IMG/VR virus record: IMGVR_UViG_3300005588_000082 | Coordinates: 1 to 27,570 of that record | Reading direction: 5' to 3' (one strand) | DNA length: 27,570 nt | Origin: a virus | Part shown: in pieces, positions 14,360 through 23,544 of the stretch | How positions within the stretch are numbered: the first letter of the stretch is position 1 | Layout of the letters: every line of letters begins with the position of its first letter | Notes under the pieces: model-generated | What the model was told of the DNA's origin: nothing | What the model saw: the letters and a program-made list of their open reading frames with translations, nothing else | Database searches by the model: none | Made by a program: the position numbers and the translations under genes

Positions 14360-14516
14360 TTAATTTTTTATTCCAAAATTTAATAATGTGAATATAAATT
14401 TCTTTTTTCCAAAATCAACGTTAAATTTAATAAAAGTTACTTTACCAATTCTAAGGATAAAATCTAATTTATCATTTTGTTTTGCGTTTGATTTCCAACT
14501 GTTAGTGTATTTCATA
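14360..14516 (-). pseudogene. Possible frame-broken mini-gene of about 51 codons
   Basis: In the 168-base gap below the nozzle gene, the minus strand has an ATG at 14516 and an open frame MKYTNSWKSNAKQNDKLDF followed by Tyr-Pro and TAG (21 residues). If one T is skipped in the TTTTT run around 14459-14463, the frame instead runs for about 51 codons, continues with IRIGKV-like and FIFTLLNFGIKN segments, and ends in TAA two bases before the next ATG. The neat fit to both neighbours suggests a real small gene with an indel, a sequencing error, or a frameshift. It could also be plain leader sequence. Confidence 0.3.
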
Positions 14517-14526
14517 GTTATTTAAT

Positions 14527-17500
14527 TTAAAAACAAGTGCATGTAACGCTAATTACTGTAGCACCATCATTAGTAATAAGTTGTGATATACAAGCATTCC
14601 AAACCTCAGTAGGAATAAGTGTCTGAGAAACAGGTGTTCCAACACAATCAACATACTCAAGTGTTAAATTACTTCCAGTATTATTTTCCCATGTATATGA
14701 GTTACAAACACAAACTTGATTTGAAGTTAATGCAATTATATCATCAGTAGCAATGTTTACAGTAGTTCCTGTTATTGTCCACTTACAACCATCCCCACTT
14801 AGTAATTCTACTTTATCTCCAACTGAAACTGCAATAGAAGATGTCACTGTTCTAACTTCATTAGTAACACATTCTTGAATTGAATAGTTTGAAGGAACAG
14901 GGTTGCAATCACAAGTCACAAATTCTATATCTATTCCTGTTTTAGGAGTAATTGACGATGCACAAATAGTTTCAACTACTGGACTATTAACATCTATTTT
15001 TACTAATAATCCATTACAATCTATATAATTAACAGATATACTACCTCCTATGGTGTTTGTAAGTGTATATTCATTACAAACGTCACTGCAATCTTCACCT
15101 GGATAAGTGTTTATTATGTTAGTATTAACAGTTCCAAACTCAGTAAATGATATTACTTTAAATTTACAATCAGGCTCGTTGTCAATTTGAACTATATCAC
15201 TTACAGTGTAACTTGAATTATTTGCGATATATGTGGTAGGACTTGTAATACCTGGTGTTTCACATCTTTCTACAATTACCTTAGAAGGTTCACTACTAGG
15301 GCATTCACAACTTGTCCAAACTAAATCAAAATCAGGTTGTGGTGCTGCATCTTTAGCACATATATTTTTAAAATTTCCTACTTTAATATCTTCATTTATA
15401 ACTACACCATTACAATTAGTATATATAAAATCAACTGTTGAAGCATTATTAGTTACTGTATAAAAATTACATACTTCACTACAATCTGCAGCAGTGCTTA
15501 ATCCTGTAGAAGTAGCGTCTGCAGGACCAGCATTTGTTTCAGAAACAACAACATACGTACAGTCTGCATCTTCATTTATAGTAATTAAATCACCGATATT
15601 AAACAGACCACTATTTACTATAGTAACTTGATTAAAACCATTTGTACTCCAATCTATTACACATCTTTCAGCTATTAAGAATGGTGCAATAGGATCACAC
15701 TCACAATCTTCAAGAGTAATAATAATTCCTGGTGTTGCAGAAATCTCTTGAGCACAAATAACCAAATCATCATTTGCTAGAACTGTAGCCGTTACTGAAT
15801 CTCCATTACAATCTATGTAGTCAACATCTGTATCAACTCCATTAGTTTCTTCTAGTTGATATTCTTGACAAATATCTTCACATGTCGTACCTGAAGGTAA
15901 TATAGCAGTAACAGTTGCAGTCGCTGCCGTTGGTGTTACTGCTCCAATTTCATAAGTACATGCATTAATAGTAACTAATTCCCCTGTAGTATATACGCCT
16001 TGAACTGTTTCAGTTTGCACAACCCCATCAGCTCTACATTGTGTAGCTATAAAAGTATCAGGTTCTGAACAACCACAACACGAATCCAAAGAATCTACAG
16101 TTGAGTAACATAACTCTGCAAAAACAGGAGACCTGTAATCATATATTAAATACAAGTAATCACCAGACGTTCCTGCAGGCATTATAAAGTCTCCCAAGTA
16201 TGTACTTGGTGCTCCTGAAGAATTTACTGGTAATTGAGTAGAAGCGTTTAACAATGTTTGTATTGATGCAGGTGTATTTGAATATAACGTTGCTGACCTT
16301 AAATATTTAAAATTCATAGGTGGTGTTACAAAAACAAAATCATCTGTCGGTGGTATCTTATTCGAAATAATCGAAACAATTGCTCCATCAGCAGGAACAA
16401 CTCCTGCACCTTGAACACCTGCAACTGTACTATATTGTGATACATTAGGTGAGTTTGGAGATGACAAAAATTCAATTTGTTCTTGGTGTAATGGAGAAAT
16501 AAATGGTCCATCAACCCATCGATATTGATTATGAATAAATTGACCTGCATCTGAGTTATTAGTAACACAGACTTGTACAATACTTAATGCTTTGGCATCT
16601 ACACAACTAACTGTATAATCTATAACTGCTGACGCAGTTCCATCAAAAGTAAGGTTTAGAGTATCTGTTAAAACTAAATTTTTAATTACTGTGATTGTGT
16701 TTAGTCCATTAACTAAATTTACTACTTGAAGTGTTGTTCCATATTCAGCTTGTGCTTGAAGAGAACCACTAGTTAAATCAGAAACATTAAGTGTTATAGT
16801 TACTTCACCCACTAAATCTCCTACATTAAAACAATAATTAATAGTTGTTCCGTTAAAATTTAATAGTTGATTAATCCCACATTCAACACAAGGCACATCA
16901 ATTGGAAGCAACTCATCATTAATAGAAAAAACATACTCATCCATATAAGGGTCGTACCCTCCTAGTTTTTGATTATTAGGAGATGATATAAATTTATCTC
17001 TAAACCATGAACGCATTCCTGCATCGGATATAACTGTAAGTTGTTCATTAGAATATGCACTACCTTTTAGTTGAATTAATGCTCCACGTTTTTGGTCAGA
17101 AAAATATTTATCAAATCCATATTGTGCAAAACTTTCAGGGTTAAAGCTTATCCCATACTCCTCTAGTCTAGCTATTTGAGTTCCAAGAACTTCTGGAACA
17201 GATGTAATAGCTCCTCCTGGAACTGAATCAGATAATAAATTTTTACCTGCTAGTACATATGATATTTTATCTTCTTGTAATGTAAGTATGTCAGTAGCTC
17301 TAGCGAATAGTTTTTCAATAGGACCGAATGATTCTTCTGTTCTTTTAAAATTTAAAAGTCCAAGGTTAAACTCATTAAGTTTATTTACGTTACTTTCATC
17401 ATTGTATATACCACTATAAGTAATGTCTGCAAACCTATCAGCTTCTCTATAATCTTCTGCAGATGTAGTTGTTACTCTATTACCTAATAATAATGGTTTT

Positions 17501-20500
17501 CCCACTATTGAATCTCTAATCTTGTAACTTTCTACACCATTACCAAAAGAAAAACAATTAAAAAATGATGTGTCAATAATTGCAGGATTAGTTGCGTCTT
17601 GATCTTGAACATTTCCAAGATGCACATCTTGATATGGAGTGTTAGTAATTGTTACATCTGCAGGGTCATCAGGTGGAGTAGATGGTGATATTATAGCAGA
17701 CCCACAATCTGTCCATGATGCTGCCGAATCTCCTGGCTGAAGAACAAGTTGAGATTGAATACCATCTAAAGTGTATACAAATGCAATTGGGTTAGATTCA
17801 CTAGAACCTACTTGAAACACAGTTTTACAACCTCCAGTGGCAATGTCAAATGTTTGAGCACCTTCATACCAAACATCTGGTAGTGCATCAGTAGGCTCTG
17901 TTTCAAATACAAGTGTAGATTCAGCTCTAAATATTTGCCATGTTGCAGTAGCTCTAGACCTTCTTTTCTTAGTTGATCCACAAGCTCTAGTACCTGACAT
18001 TATAAAACGTATCTCTTGAGTATTAGGGTGTTGAAACCATCTATAATAATTTGTTCCCAACGCAGGCGTAATTCCATATCTATTAAATGGATTTGAAGAT
18101 GTTGCCGTAGTTGGTATGTACACATTCTCTACATCTCCACCAGTACCACCAACTTCTTGCGTTCCTGTATTTAAAACTGATTGAATATTATCTCCATTAA
18201 ACCACTCAATAATATCATCATAATCAGTAGATGCAATTAAACTAACATCTAAATTATATTTTCTACGTTCACATGCATTATTACCTTTTTGAGGTCCTCT
18301 TCTTTCGAATTCAAATGTCATTTGTATTCTACTACCTGCAGGAATAGTAAGGTTCTGATAATTACCTGCATCATCAGGCTCTGCAAATCCTTTATAGGCA
18401 AGTACAGGATAGTTATCATTTCCTCTTACTGTTATAGACTGCTTACCTGGTAATATAAAAGGGTCAGGTCCTGTAGCTGTAGAAAAATCTTGAGCTTTTA
18501 TTTTCATATAAGTCCCTGAAGGAATATTTATTTCTTTTCCATTTTCATCAGTTGGTAAAGGGTCAAGAAAATCTCTTTCTTGTGCTTGCTTATCTAAAAT
18601 TGTAGCATAAGCACATCTTAACAAAGAACCAGTTGTGTCAGCTTTAACAATTAACCTGTCTCCTGTTTCTACTTTTCTTTGGTTTTCCCCTTCTAATAAA
18701 AAGTACGTGTCATTGGTAGCAGGGTCTGTAAAAAATATATTGGTATAAACTGTTTCGTAAGTTTCTGCATTAGGTTTTATTGCAAATCTATATTTAGTTG
18801 CCCAATACGGAGGTTTCTGTTGAGGTGGTATTGAAACCCTTATAAAATTTTTAAGGTCAGCAAAGCTACAAGGAACGTGTTCAGTATTTAATGGACTAAC
18901 TAAAGCAGTTGAAGCTCTATTAAAATCATCCATATAAACTATACCTATTTCGTAATCTCTATTACTATGAAGACTTTTGGTATTACTAAGTTCTTGATAA
19001 GTAACTTCTGCATTACTCCATTTAAAATATTCATAGGCACTTTGAGTTGGAGTTGTAGTATTGTCTACTCTTCTCATAGCAATTAATCCTATAGAAATTT
19101 CATTAGGAGAACTAGGAGAAGCAATAATTTGTAAAGGTTGATTTACTGCTGAAATACCACTTTCATATTTAGTCCAAGAAGTTGGAGAGCCACCATCTAA
19201 TATATTAGGGATAACACAGTTAATATTGTCAGTAAATGTAACCCCATCACAAGAAGTTTCAACTAGTGGGTCAATATTAAAAATAGGTTTTATATTGCTA
19301 GCTATACCTATCTTTTCTTGAAAATCTAAACTACTAGCTAATTCGTATGCATTATTAAAATCTTGAGGCAACACATAACTGAATTGAACTTCTAATGAAC
19401 CACTTGTTTCAGTTGGAGTATTTCCACTAAAAGCACTATGTTCAATAGTTGCGTCAATACTTAAAAGACCACCTGCTTTTAAATCTACATCTAATTCAAT
19501 TAGTAACATTGAATCTGAAATAACTACCGAACCATCAATACTGTATGTAATAGGAATAAAATTATCCTCTATTTCAGTAAGACCTATATTCTCGCTTATT
19601 AATTCAGTAACATACTCAAATCGTACAGGGGAATTGTTTTTATCAACTAAATTATAATTCTCTATATAGTTACCATACATTAGTCTGTTACCCATAATTG
19701 TTTGAGCTTTAGCTAATAAAGGAACATTGTCATATAATCTAAGCAGTTCTGAGTCTGGGAGTATGGTAAATATTTTACTATTTCTAAAATTAAAAGTATA
19801 TTCGGTATTATCTGCTAAACCTAATTCAGATTTTTTTAATTTTTCAATTACTTTTATAAAAGTACCATCACTGTCTTTAAAAAGTAAATCAATTGCAGTA
19901 ACTAAAGGTCCTCCTGAATTATATGTTATAACGGCAGTATTAAACCTATTAATAGCACCTTCATTTAAAAAAGATTCTGCACTAAAATCAAAAGCTTTAG
20001 GCTGAAAAGCTGCATCTGTAAATTGTGAAACGGCAGAATATTCATCATCTTGGTATTCATATCTGTAAGCAAAAGATATAAACCTTTCTTCTAAAAAATT
20101 TTCTTGTCCACCACTAGTAACTGTTAACTCTATTTCTGGAGCTTTAGCAGGTGGTTTTTTGATAACTAACAAAGACTCTCTTAAAAGGCTTGCATTACCT
20201 CCACCATCAACCAAAGGACTTCCTAAAGGGTCTGGGTAACTTCTTAGTATATTAATAAACCTTGGAGGATTGTAATCATCAGTCCAAAATAATAATCCAT
20301 CAATAACATTAATTCCAGTTATTAAATGTTTATCATCAAAGTTTAATACTGTTTGTGATGATGTACCTCCATCCGAAACACTTATTACTAAATAGGATAA
20401 AATGCTTGTTACTACATTAAACGAGACAATTAAGTCTAACTTTCCTGAAGGACTTGTAGAACCAAACGCAGGGTCAGTTACAAACCAATACAAAGTATCA

Positions 20501-20739
20501 TTAGCACCATCGTCTACAGCACCAATACACTTTGCTTGGTTACTTAAAAGAACTCCTTCGTATGATAAGTTCGTAAGCTTAGTATTTCCTTTAGAATTTT
20601 CTACTGCTCCAATCTCGGTTGATTCAGATGATCCTAACCTAACATTTACTGCGTCAATATATTGTCCGTTTGGAACGAGTCTTTCGTCAACGGACTTATT
20701 CATTTTACCTGCTACAAAGTTTCTTGAAAGTTTAGCCAT
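14527..20739 (-). CDS. Large tail nozzle (muzzle-type) protein with cysteine-rich tandem repeats, 2070 aa
   Basis: The N-terminus (SRNFVAGKMNKSVDERLVPNG, then YIDAVNVRLG) matches the start of nozzle or gp12-like tail proteins of T7-like and crAss-like phages. Residues about 1190-1270 contain a highly characteristic block: SFAQYGFDKYFSDQKRGALIQL, ISDAGMRSWFRDKF and GGYDPYMDEYVFS, which I associate with the crAss-like muzzle. About 1300-1390 is a beta-sandwich-like segment, 1530-1555 reads YLYLIYDYR and CCGC, and about 1560-2070 is four tandem cysteine-rich units. The protein is almost entirely beta/loop in character, with no signal peptide or transmembrane helix. It begins one base after the upstream adaptor gene ends. 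Role: the distal tube of the short tail, with the C-terminal array projecting toward the host. The tail assignment is strong; the host-binding role of the repeats is inferred. Confidence 0.8.
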   Translation of the reverse strand: MAKLSRNFVAGKMNKSVDERLVPNGQYIDAVNVRLGSSESTEIGAVENSKGNTKLTNLSYEGVLLSNQAKCIGAVDDGANDTLYWFVTDPAFGSTSPSGKLDLIVSFNVVTSILSYLVISVSDGGTSSQTVLNFDDKHLITGINVIDGLLFWTDDYNPPRFINILRSYPDPLGSPLVDGGGNASLLRESLLVIKKPPAKAPEIELTVTSGGQENFLEERFISFAYRYEYQDDEYSAVSQFTDAAFQPKAFDFSAESFLNEGAINRFNTAVITYNSGGPLVTAIDLLFKDSDGTFIKVIEKLKKSELGLADNTEYTFNFRNSKIFTILPDSELLRLYDNVPLLAKAQTIMGNRLMYGNYIENYNLVDKNNSPVRFEYVTELISENIGLTEIEDNFIPITYSIDGSVVISDSMLLIELDVDLKAGGLLSIDATIEHSAFSGNTPTETSGSLEVQFSYVLPQDFNNAYELASSLDFQEKIGIASNIKPIFNIDPLVETSCDGVTFTDNINCVIPNILDGGSPTSWTKYESGISAVNQPLQIIASPSSPNEISIGLIAMRRVDNTTTPTQSAYEYFKWSNAEVTYQELSNTKSLHSNRDYEIGIVYMDDFNRASTALVSPLNTEHVPCSFADLKNFIRVSIPPQQKPPYWATKYRFAIKPNAETYETVYTNIFFTDPATNDTYFLLEGENQRKVETGDRLIVKADTTGSLLRCAYATILDKQAQERDFLDPLPTDENGKEINIPSGTYMKIKAQDFSTATGPDPFILPGKQSITVRGNDNYPVLAYKGFAEPDDAGNYQNLTIPAGSRIQMTFEFERRGPQKGNNACERRKYNLDVSLIASTDYDDIIEWFNGDNIQSVLNTGTQEVGGTGGDVENVYIPTTATSSNPFNRYGITPALGTNYYRWFQHPNTQEIRFIMSGTRACGSTKKRRSRATATWQIFRAESTLVFETEPTDALPDVWYEGAQTFDIATGGCKTVFQVGSSESNPIAFVYTLDGIQSQLVLQPGDSAASWTDCGSAIISPSTPPDDPADVTITNTPYQDVHLGNVQDQDATNPAIIDTSFFNCFSFGNGVESYKIRDSIVGKPLLLGNRVTTTSAEDYREADRFADITYSGIYNDESNVNKLNEFNLGLLNFKRTEESFGPIEKLFARATDILTLQEDKISYVLAGKNLLSDSVPGGAITSVPEVLGTQIARLEEYGISFNPESFAQYGFDKYFSDQKRGALIQLKGSAYSNEQLTVISDAGMRSWFRDKFISSPNNQKLGGYDPYMDEYVFSINDELLPIDVPCVECGINQLLNFNGTTINYCFNVGDLVGEVTITLNVSDLTSGSLQAQAEYGTTLQVVNLVNGLNTITVIKNLVLTDTLNLTFDGTASAVIDYTVSCVDAKALSIVQVCVTNNSDAGQFIHNQYRWVDGPFISPLHQEQIEFLSSPNSPNVSQYSTVAGVQGAGVVPADGAIVSIISNKIPPTDDFVFVTPPMNFKYLRSATLYSNTPASIQTLLNASTQLPVNSSGAPSTYLGDFIMPAGTSGDYLYLIYDYRSPVFAELCYSTVDSLDSCCGCSEPDTFIATQCRADGVVQTETVQGVYTTGELVTINACTYEIGAVTPTAATATVTAILPSGTTCEDICQEYQLEETNGVDTDVDYIDCNGDSVTATVLANDDLVICAQEISATPGIIITLEDCECDPIAPFLIAERCVIDWSTNGFNQVTIVNSGLFNIGDLITINEDADCTYVVVSETNAGPADATSTGLSTAADCSEVCNFYTVTNNASTVDFIYTNCNGVVINEDIKVGNFKNICAKDAAPQPDFDLVWTSCECPSSEPSKVIVERCETPGITSPTTYIANNSSYTVSDIVQIDNEPDCKFKVISFTEFGTVNTNIINTYPGEDCSDVCNEYTLTNTIGGSISVNYIDCNGLLVKIDVNSPVVETICASSITPKTGIDIEFVTCDCNPVPSNYSIQECVTNEVRTVTSSIAVSVGDKVELLSGDGCKWTITGTTVNIATDDIIALTSNQVCVCNSYTWENNTGSNLTLEYVDCVGTPVSQTLIPTEVWNACISQLITNDGATVISVTCTCF
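14530..16059 (-). repeat. Four tandem cysteine-rich units at the nozzle C-terminus
   Basis: Residues about 1560-2070 hold four units of roughly 120-133 residues. Each has part B (an ERC-like strand, then VGD/IGDLITIN and a CTY/CKF/CKW strand) and part A (C-x2/3-C, E-Y-x-L-x-N, then YIDCNG or a variant, an ICA strand, and a final C-x-C such as CECDP, CECPS, CDCNP, CTCF). Unit boundaries are approximate: 15690-16059, 15290-15689, 14895-15289 and 14530-14894. The first and third copies keep YIDCNG exactly, while the others read YTNCNG and YVDCVG. Confidence 0.8.
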
Positions 20740-20740
20740 A

Positions 20741-21664
20741 TTATTTTATCCACTTGTCTCTACCTCTCAGATTCATTAATAATCTTCCTGGGTGTATATT
20801 GCTTAATCTTATTTTTGCGTTCCTTAGAAGTGCTGATTTAGATTTTCTTGCTCTATTAACTATGTACTCCTGAACTCCTAATTTACTACCTAATATTTGA
20901 TAGCTAATATATGCATAAACATATTCTTCAAATAATTTATTTACAGTTATCTGAGTATCATCACCACCTTCCATACCATCAGAAACATATTCTAAAATAC
21001 AACTTTCATTAGCCATTGTAGAATCAAAGTTAATTACTCCTGATTTTTTATCAATTCTAAAAGTAGGATTAGCATTTGCAGTTTCTGTGTTAAGACCAAA
21101 CCTAGCACCAACTGCAAAGTCAAAGTACCAACATCCTTCATATTCATATCCTAAAAATCCATTATATGGACTTAAACTATTTAAATAAATACTTGGTTGT
21201 TGACCTGTAATTCTAGCAAAATCCAAAGGTGAGTATTGAGGTTGTATAGCATTTCCATCTTGGTCAAAAAGTATTCTAGCATCATTGGCTTGTAAATAAG
21301 CTCTAGCTGAATTTACTTGAATGTTTTCTACCATTGGTCTAATAACACCATCTTTATAGTAAGATATTCTAACCCAATTTACATAATCTGAAGGTAATAT
21401 AAATCTAAGTTCTTCTGAAACAGTAAGTTGTAAAACCTTTATTTCTTTAAATGCATCATAGTTCAATTCTTGAATAGCTCTCTTTGCATGAAAAAGTATC
21501 TTGTATCTTTCTTCATTATTTATCAAAGAATGATTACCTGAATACATTAATTGATAGTTTACAACTATATCTTGCAATGATACATATTGGTATGATCCCC
21601 AATTAGCATCTTCTGGAGCATTTCCCCCATTCTCGTAATATTGGTATTGACTAATGTATGACAT
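20741..21664 (-). CDS. Tail adaptor / ring protein (gp11-like), 307 aa
   Basis: The pattern fits tail adaptor (tail tubular protein A or ring) proteins: a helical N-terminal part with SLQDIVVNYQ, ERYKILFHAKRAIQELNYDA and a LQLTVSEELRFILPSDYVNW strand pair, then a beta middle, and a C-terminal helix (FEEYVYAYISYQIL) followed by a basic segment with NRARKSKSALLRNAKIRLSN. The KRAIQELNYDA and LPSDYV elements are ones I recall from crAss-like and other Bacteroidota phage adaptor proteins. It lies between another adaptor-type gene and the nozzle, with gaps of two and one bases, which suits proteins that assemble in sequence between portal and tail tube. Family placement is by pattern; the exact ring position is not known. 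Confidence 0.7.
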   Translation of the reverse strand: MSYISQYQYYENGGNAPEDANWGSYQYVSLQDIVVNYQLMYSGNHSLINNEERYKILFHAKRAIQELNYDAFKEIKVLQLTVSEELRFILPSDYVNWVRISYYKDGVIRPMVENIQVNSARAYLQANDARILFDQDGNAIQPQYSPLDFARITGQQPSIYLNSLSPYNGFLGYEYEGCWYFDFAVGARFGLNTETANANPTFRIDKKSGVINFDSTMANESCILEYVSDGMEGGDDTQITVNKLFEEYVYAYISYQILGSKLGVQEYIVNRARKSKSALLRNAKIRLSNIHPGRLLMNLRGRDKWIK

Positions 21665-21666
21665 AA

Positions 21667-22629
21667 TTATTTTTCGCTATTAATTTCAGAAGCTTCTTTT
21701 GCTCCTGCGTATTGTACAACTGATGCTTCACGTATTGATACTCCTGCATACTGTAAAATTTTCATTGTTAAATCCGTAGCATCATCTGGAAACAATTCAA
21801 AGTCTTGATAATCAGGTTGTGATTGGTCAAAGACTGGTTCATTATCATTACCTAAATCCACATAAGTCCACTTAGGAACTTTAGGATAGCGTATATATTG
21901 ACTCGTCACAACTGTTCCTAATGCAGGTGTTGGATATAATGTAGCAACATTTCCTTCGGTTGTGTAAGCAGGAAACATCAAAGATGGTGCAGTTAAAGGA
22001 GACATATTTAATAAAGTAATTTTACTTTGCTCCACCCTTTCAACTTCCTTGATGGTGCTTCCTTTGTATATTTGATAAGCTAATGGAAACGTATTTATAA
22101 CATTAGGTTCAATAGTTAGTTGTATACTACTATCAACACTCGTTACAGTAACATAAGTAGGAACTGAAGCTATGACTACAAAAACAATATCTCCAACCTG
22201 AACACCTGATGATGTAAAGTTTGCATTTGAATCTATTATTTTATTTTGCCCACCAACATTTCCTGTTGTAGTTCCAGAAGCTACTAAAGTATTATTAATA
22301 ATTATCTTGTTAATTAAGTAATAATCTGAACCTGTCGTAGCTAATGAAGGTAAATTATACTGTGTATAATTTGGTGCTATTGGTGTTAATGGCGTAGTTA
22401 CAGAAAAGAAATCTATAACTTCTACATAACCTTTTTTTATATCAGCATATCCTGTTCCAGAAGTTCTTTGGTTTTCTTTATTAACCTGATAGTTATATGC
22501 ATAAAAATAATCCTCAAATAAATCCATTTGAGCTTGTTGTGCATATAGATTAAAATCTTGTGGAGAGATGTAGCCGTAATTATTTTTGTTCAATACGGCT
22601 AAAACTGTATTTCTAATATCGTTTATCAT
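21667..22629 (-). CDS. Head-tail connector / ring-type protein with beta-barrel insert, 320 aa
   Basis: It starts with INDIRNTVLAVLNKNNYGYI and SPQDFNLYAQQAQMDLFEDY, a helical pattern I recall from connector-type proteins in Bacteroidota phages. A small beta insert spans roughly residues 115-190 (NKIIDSNANFTSSGVQVGDI, then TYVTVTSVDSSIQLTI and YQIYKGS). The C-terminal part has YIRYPKVPKWTY, DFELFPDDATDLTMKILQYA and a final helix. The combination of a helical core, beta insert and position next to the gp11-like adaptor supports a ring or connector role below the portal. A terminator and a TATCTTTG box lie just upstream, so this gene likely begins the tail transcript. Its stop is two bases before the next start. 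Confidence 0.65.
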   Translation of the reverse strand: MINDIRNTVLAVLNKNNYGYISPQDFNLYAQQAQMDLFEDYFYAYNYQVNKENQRTSGTGYADIKKGYVEVIDFFSVTTPLTPIAPNYTQYNLPSLATTGSDYYLINKIIINNTLVASGTTTGNVGGQNKIIDSNANFTSSGVQVGDIVFVVIASVPTYVTVTSVDSSIQLTIEPNVINTFPLAYQIYKGSTIKEVERVEQSKITLLNMSPLTAPSLMFPAYTTEGNVATLYPTPALGTVVTSQYIRYPKVPKWTYVDLGNDNEPVFDQSQPDYQDFELFPDDATDLTMKILQYAGVSIREASVVQYAGAKEASEINSEK

Positions 22630-22646
22630 CCTAACTATTATTTACA

Positions 22647-22654
22647 CAAAGATA
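22647..22654 (-). promoter_or_regulatory. TAnnTTTG promoter box before the tail-connector gene
   Basis: The minus strand reads TATCTTTG immediately after the T-tract of the upstream terminator and 17 bases before the ATG at 22629. It matches the Bacteroidota -7 consensus; a -33 TTG element is not evident. Confidence 0.5.
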
Positions 22655-22657
22655 ATC

Positions 22658-22689
22658 AAAAAAAAAAGAGGTCTTAAAAAAGACCCCCC
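22658..22689 (-). terminator. Rho-independent terminator after the 248-aa virion gene
   Basis: On the minus strand, GGTCTT and AAGACC (22685-22680 and 22675-22670) form a six-pair stem with a four-base loop, preceded by G's and followed by CTC and ten T's (22667-22658). It lies 37 bases past the stop codon. Confidence 0.8.
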
Positions 22690-22726
22690 TACTTAATAAA
22701 TCACAAAAAAAATTATTATTAACTAA

Positions 22727-23473
22727 TTACTCCATTAAGTTCTCTAATACTTTTAATGCCTCAATTCCATCGTCAGATTGGAAATATGATGACACTATAT
22801 AAATTGGGTCTTCTCCAAAAGGTATTACACATAGTCGTGTTTTGTTAGTTTTGGTAGAAAACCACACTTCTTTATTTTTATTTCTATATTTAATAAGACC
22901 TTGTTCAAACAACTTATGTACAGTTGCTTGTAACTTTAATACAGGGTCGTTTATAACCGACATAAAATCTTCAGGTTCTCTCTTAGCATAAACCAAGATG
23001 TCTCTCTTCATTTCATCCGTACTAATTCTAGATGGGTCTTTTTGAAACAACACTCTTGTTAAAGTTTCTAATTGTGATATAGATAAAGAACGAGCTTCTA
23101 TCATTGCGTCAAGCTCTATGTTAATGTTTTCTACAACTTGTTGAGCATCTTTTGCATTATCTAATTCTTTAAACTTAACACCATTGTGGGGGTGAACATC
23201 TAAGAATTTTTGTAAAACTTGATTATTTTTAGTAACTCTTAAAAATCCATCTTCAAAAATAACAGGCTCTATAATTGCATTATCATCTTGTTCATCTACA
23301 AATGGAGATGATTGATTTCTAGCATAACGTAATTCTCTGTTTATTCCTGTTTCAGGGTCAACCCAAAGTAATGGGAATCTTCTAGTGTGTCTAGTTGCAA
23401 GCATGAAAGATAAAGGTGCTGCATTTCTTGTTAATTTGTAGACTTTGTCTACTCTCTGTACTGTAGTTTTCAT
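22727..23473 (-). CDS. Phage virion structural protein next to the capsid gene, 248 aa
   Basis: The N-terminal 100 residues are beta-rich and contain RYARNQSSPFVDEQDD, EPVIFEDGFLRVTKNNQVLQ and KFLDVHPHNG, a pattern I recall from a conserved structural protein of marine T4-like and crAss-like phages encoded near the major capsid gene. Residues about 105-165 are helical. Residues about 165-210 look like a winged-helix unit: LKLQATVHKLFEQGLIKYR followed by a beta pair NKEVWFSTKT...RLCVIPF. The winged helix might bind DNA or serve as a protein contact; nothing decides this. The gene is bracketed by terminators on both sides and has no recognisable promoter in its 71-base leader, so it may be expressed by read-through from the capsid gene. 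Confidence 0.55.
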   Translation of the reverse strand: MKTTVQRVDKVYKLTRNAAPLSFMLATRHTRRFPLLWVDPETGINRELRYARNQSSPFVDEQDDNAIIEPVIFEDGFLRVTKNNQVLQKFLDVHPHNGVKFKELDNAKDAQQVVENINIELDAMIEARSLSISQLETLTRVLFQKDPSRISTDEMKRDILVYAKREPEDFMSVINDPVLKLQATVHKLFEQGLIKYRNKNKEVWFSTKTNKTRLCVIPFGEDPIYIVSSYFQSDDGIEALKVLENLME

Positions 23474-23497
23474 TTGATATAATTTAATTTAATTTAT

Positions 23498-23526
23498 AAA
23501 AAAGGAGTCTCTTTAAAGAGACCCCC
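23498..23526 (-). terminator. Terminator after the major capsid gene
   Basis: On the minus strand, GTCTCT and AGAGAC pair around a TTAA loop (a perfect 16-base inverted repeat), with a G-run before and CC plus six T's after (23503-23498). It lies about 18 bases past the capsid stop and is weaker in T-tract than the next one. Confidence 0.7.
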
Positions 23527-23544
23527 TTTCACTTGTTGGTATTC

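Noticed and set aside
16326-16580. Minus-strand 84-codon frame inside the nozzle gene
   Set aside because: It lies wholly inside the 2070-residue gene in another frame and has no plausible start context.
20402-20779. Plus-strand 125-codon frame across the start of the nozzle gene
   Set aside because: It is opposite well-recognised coding sequence and spans a gene junction on the other strand.
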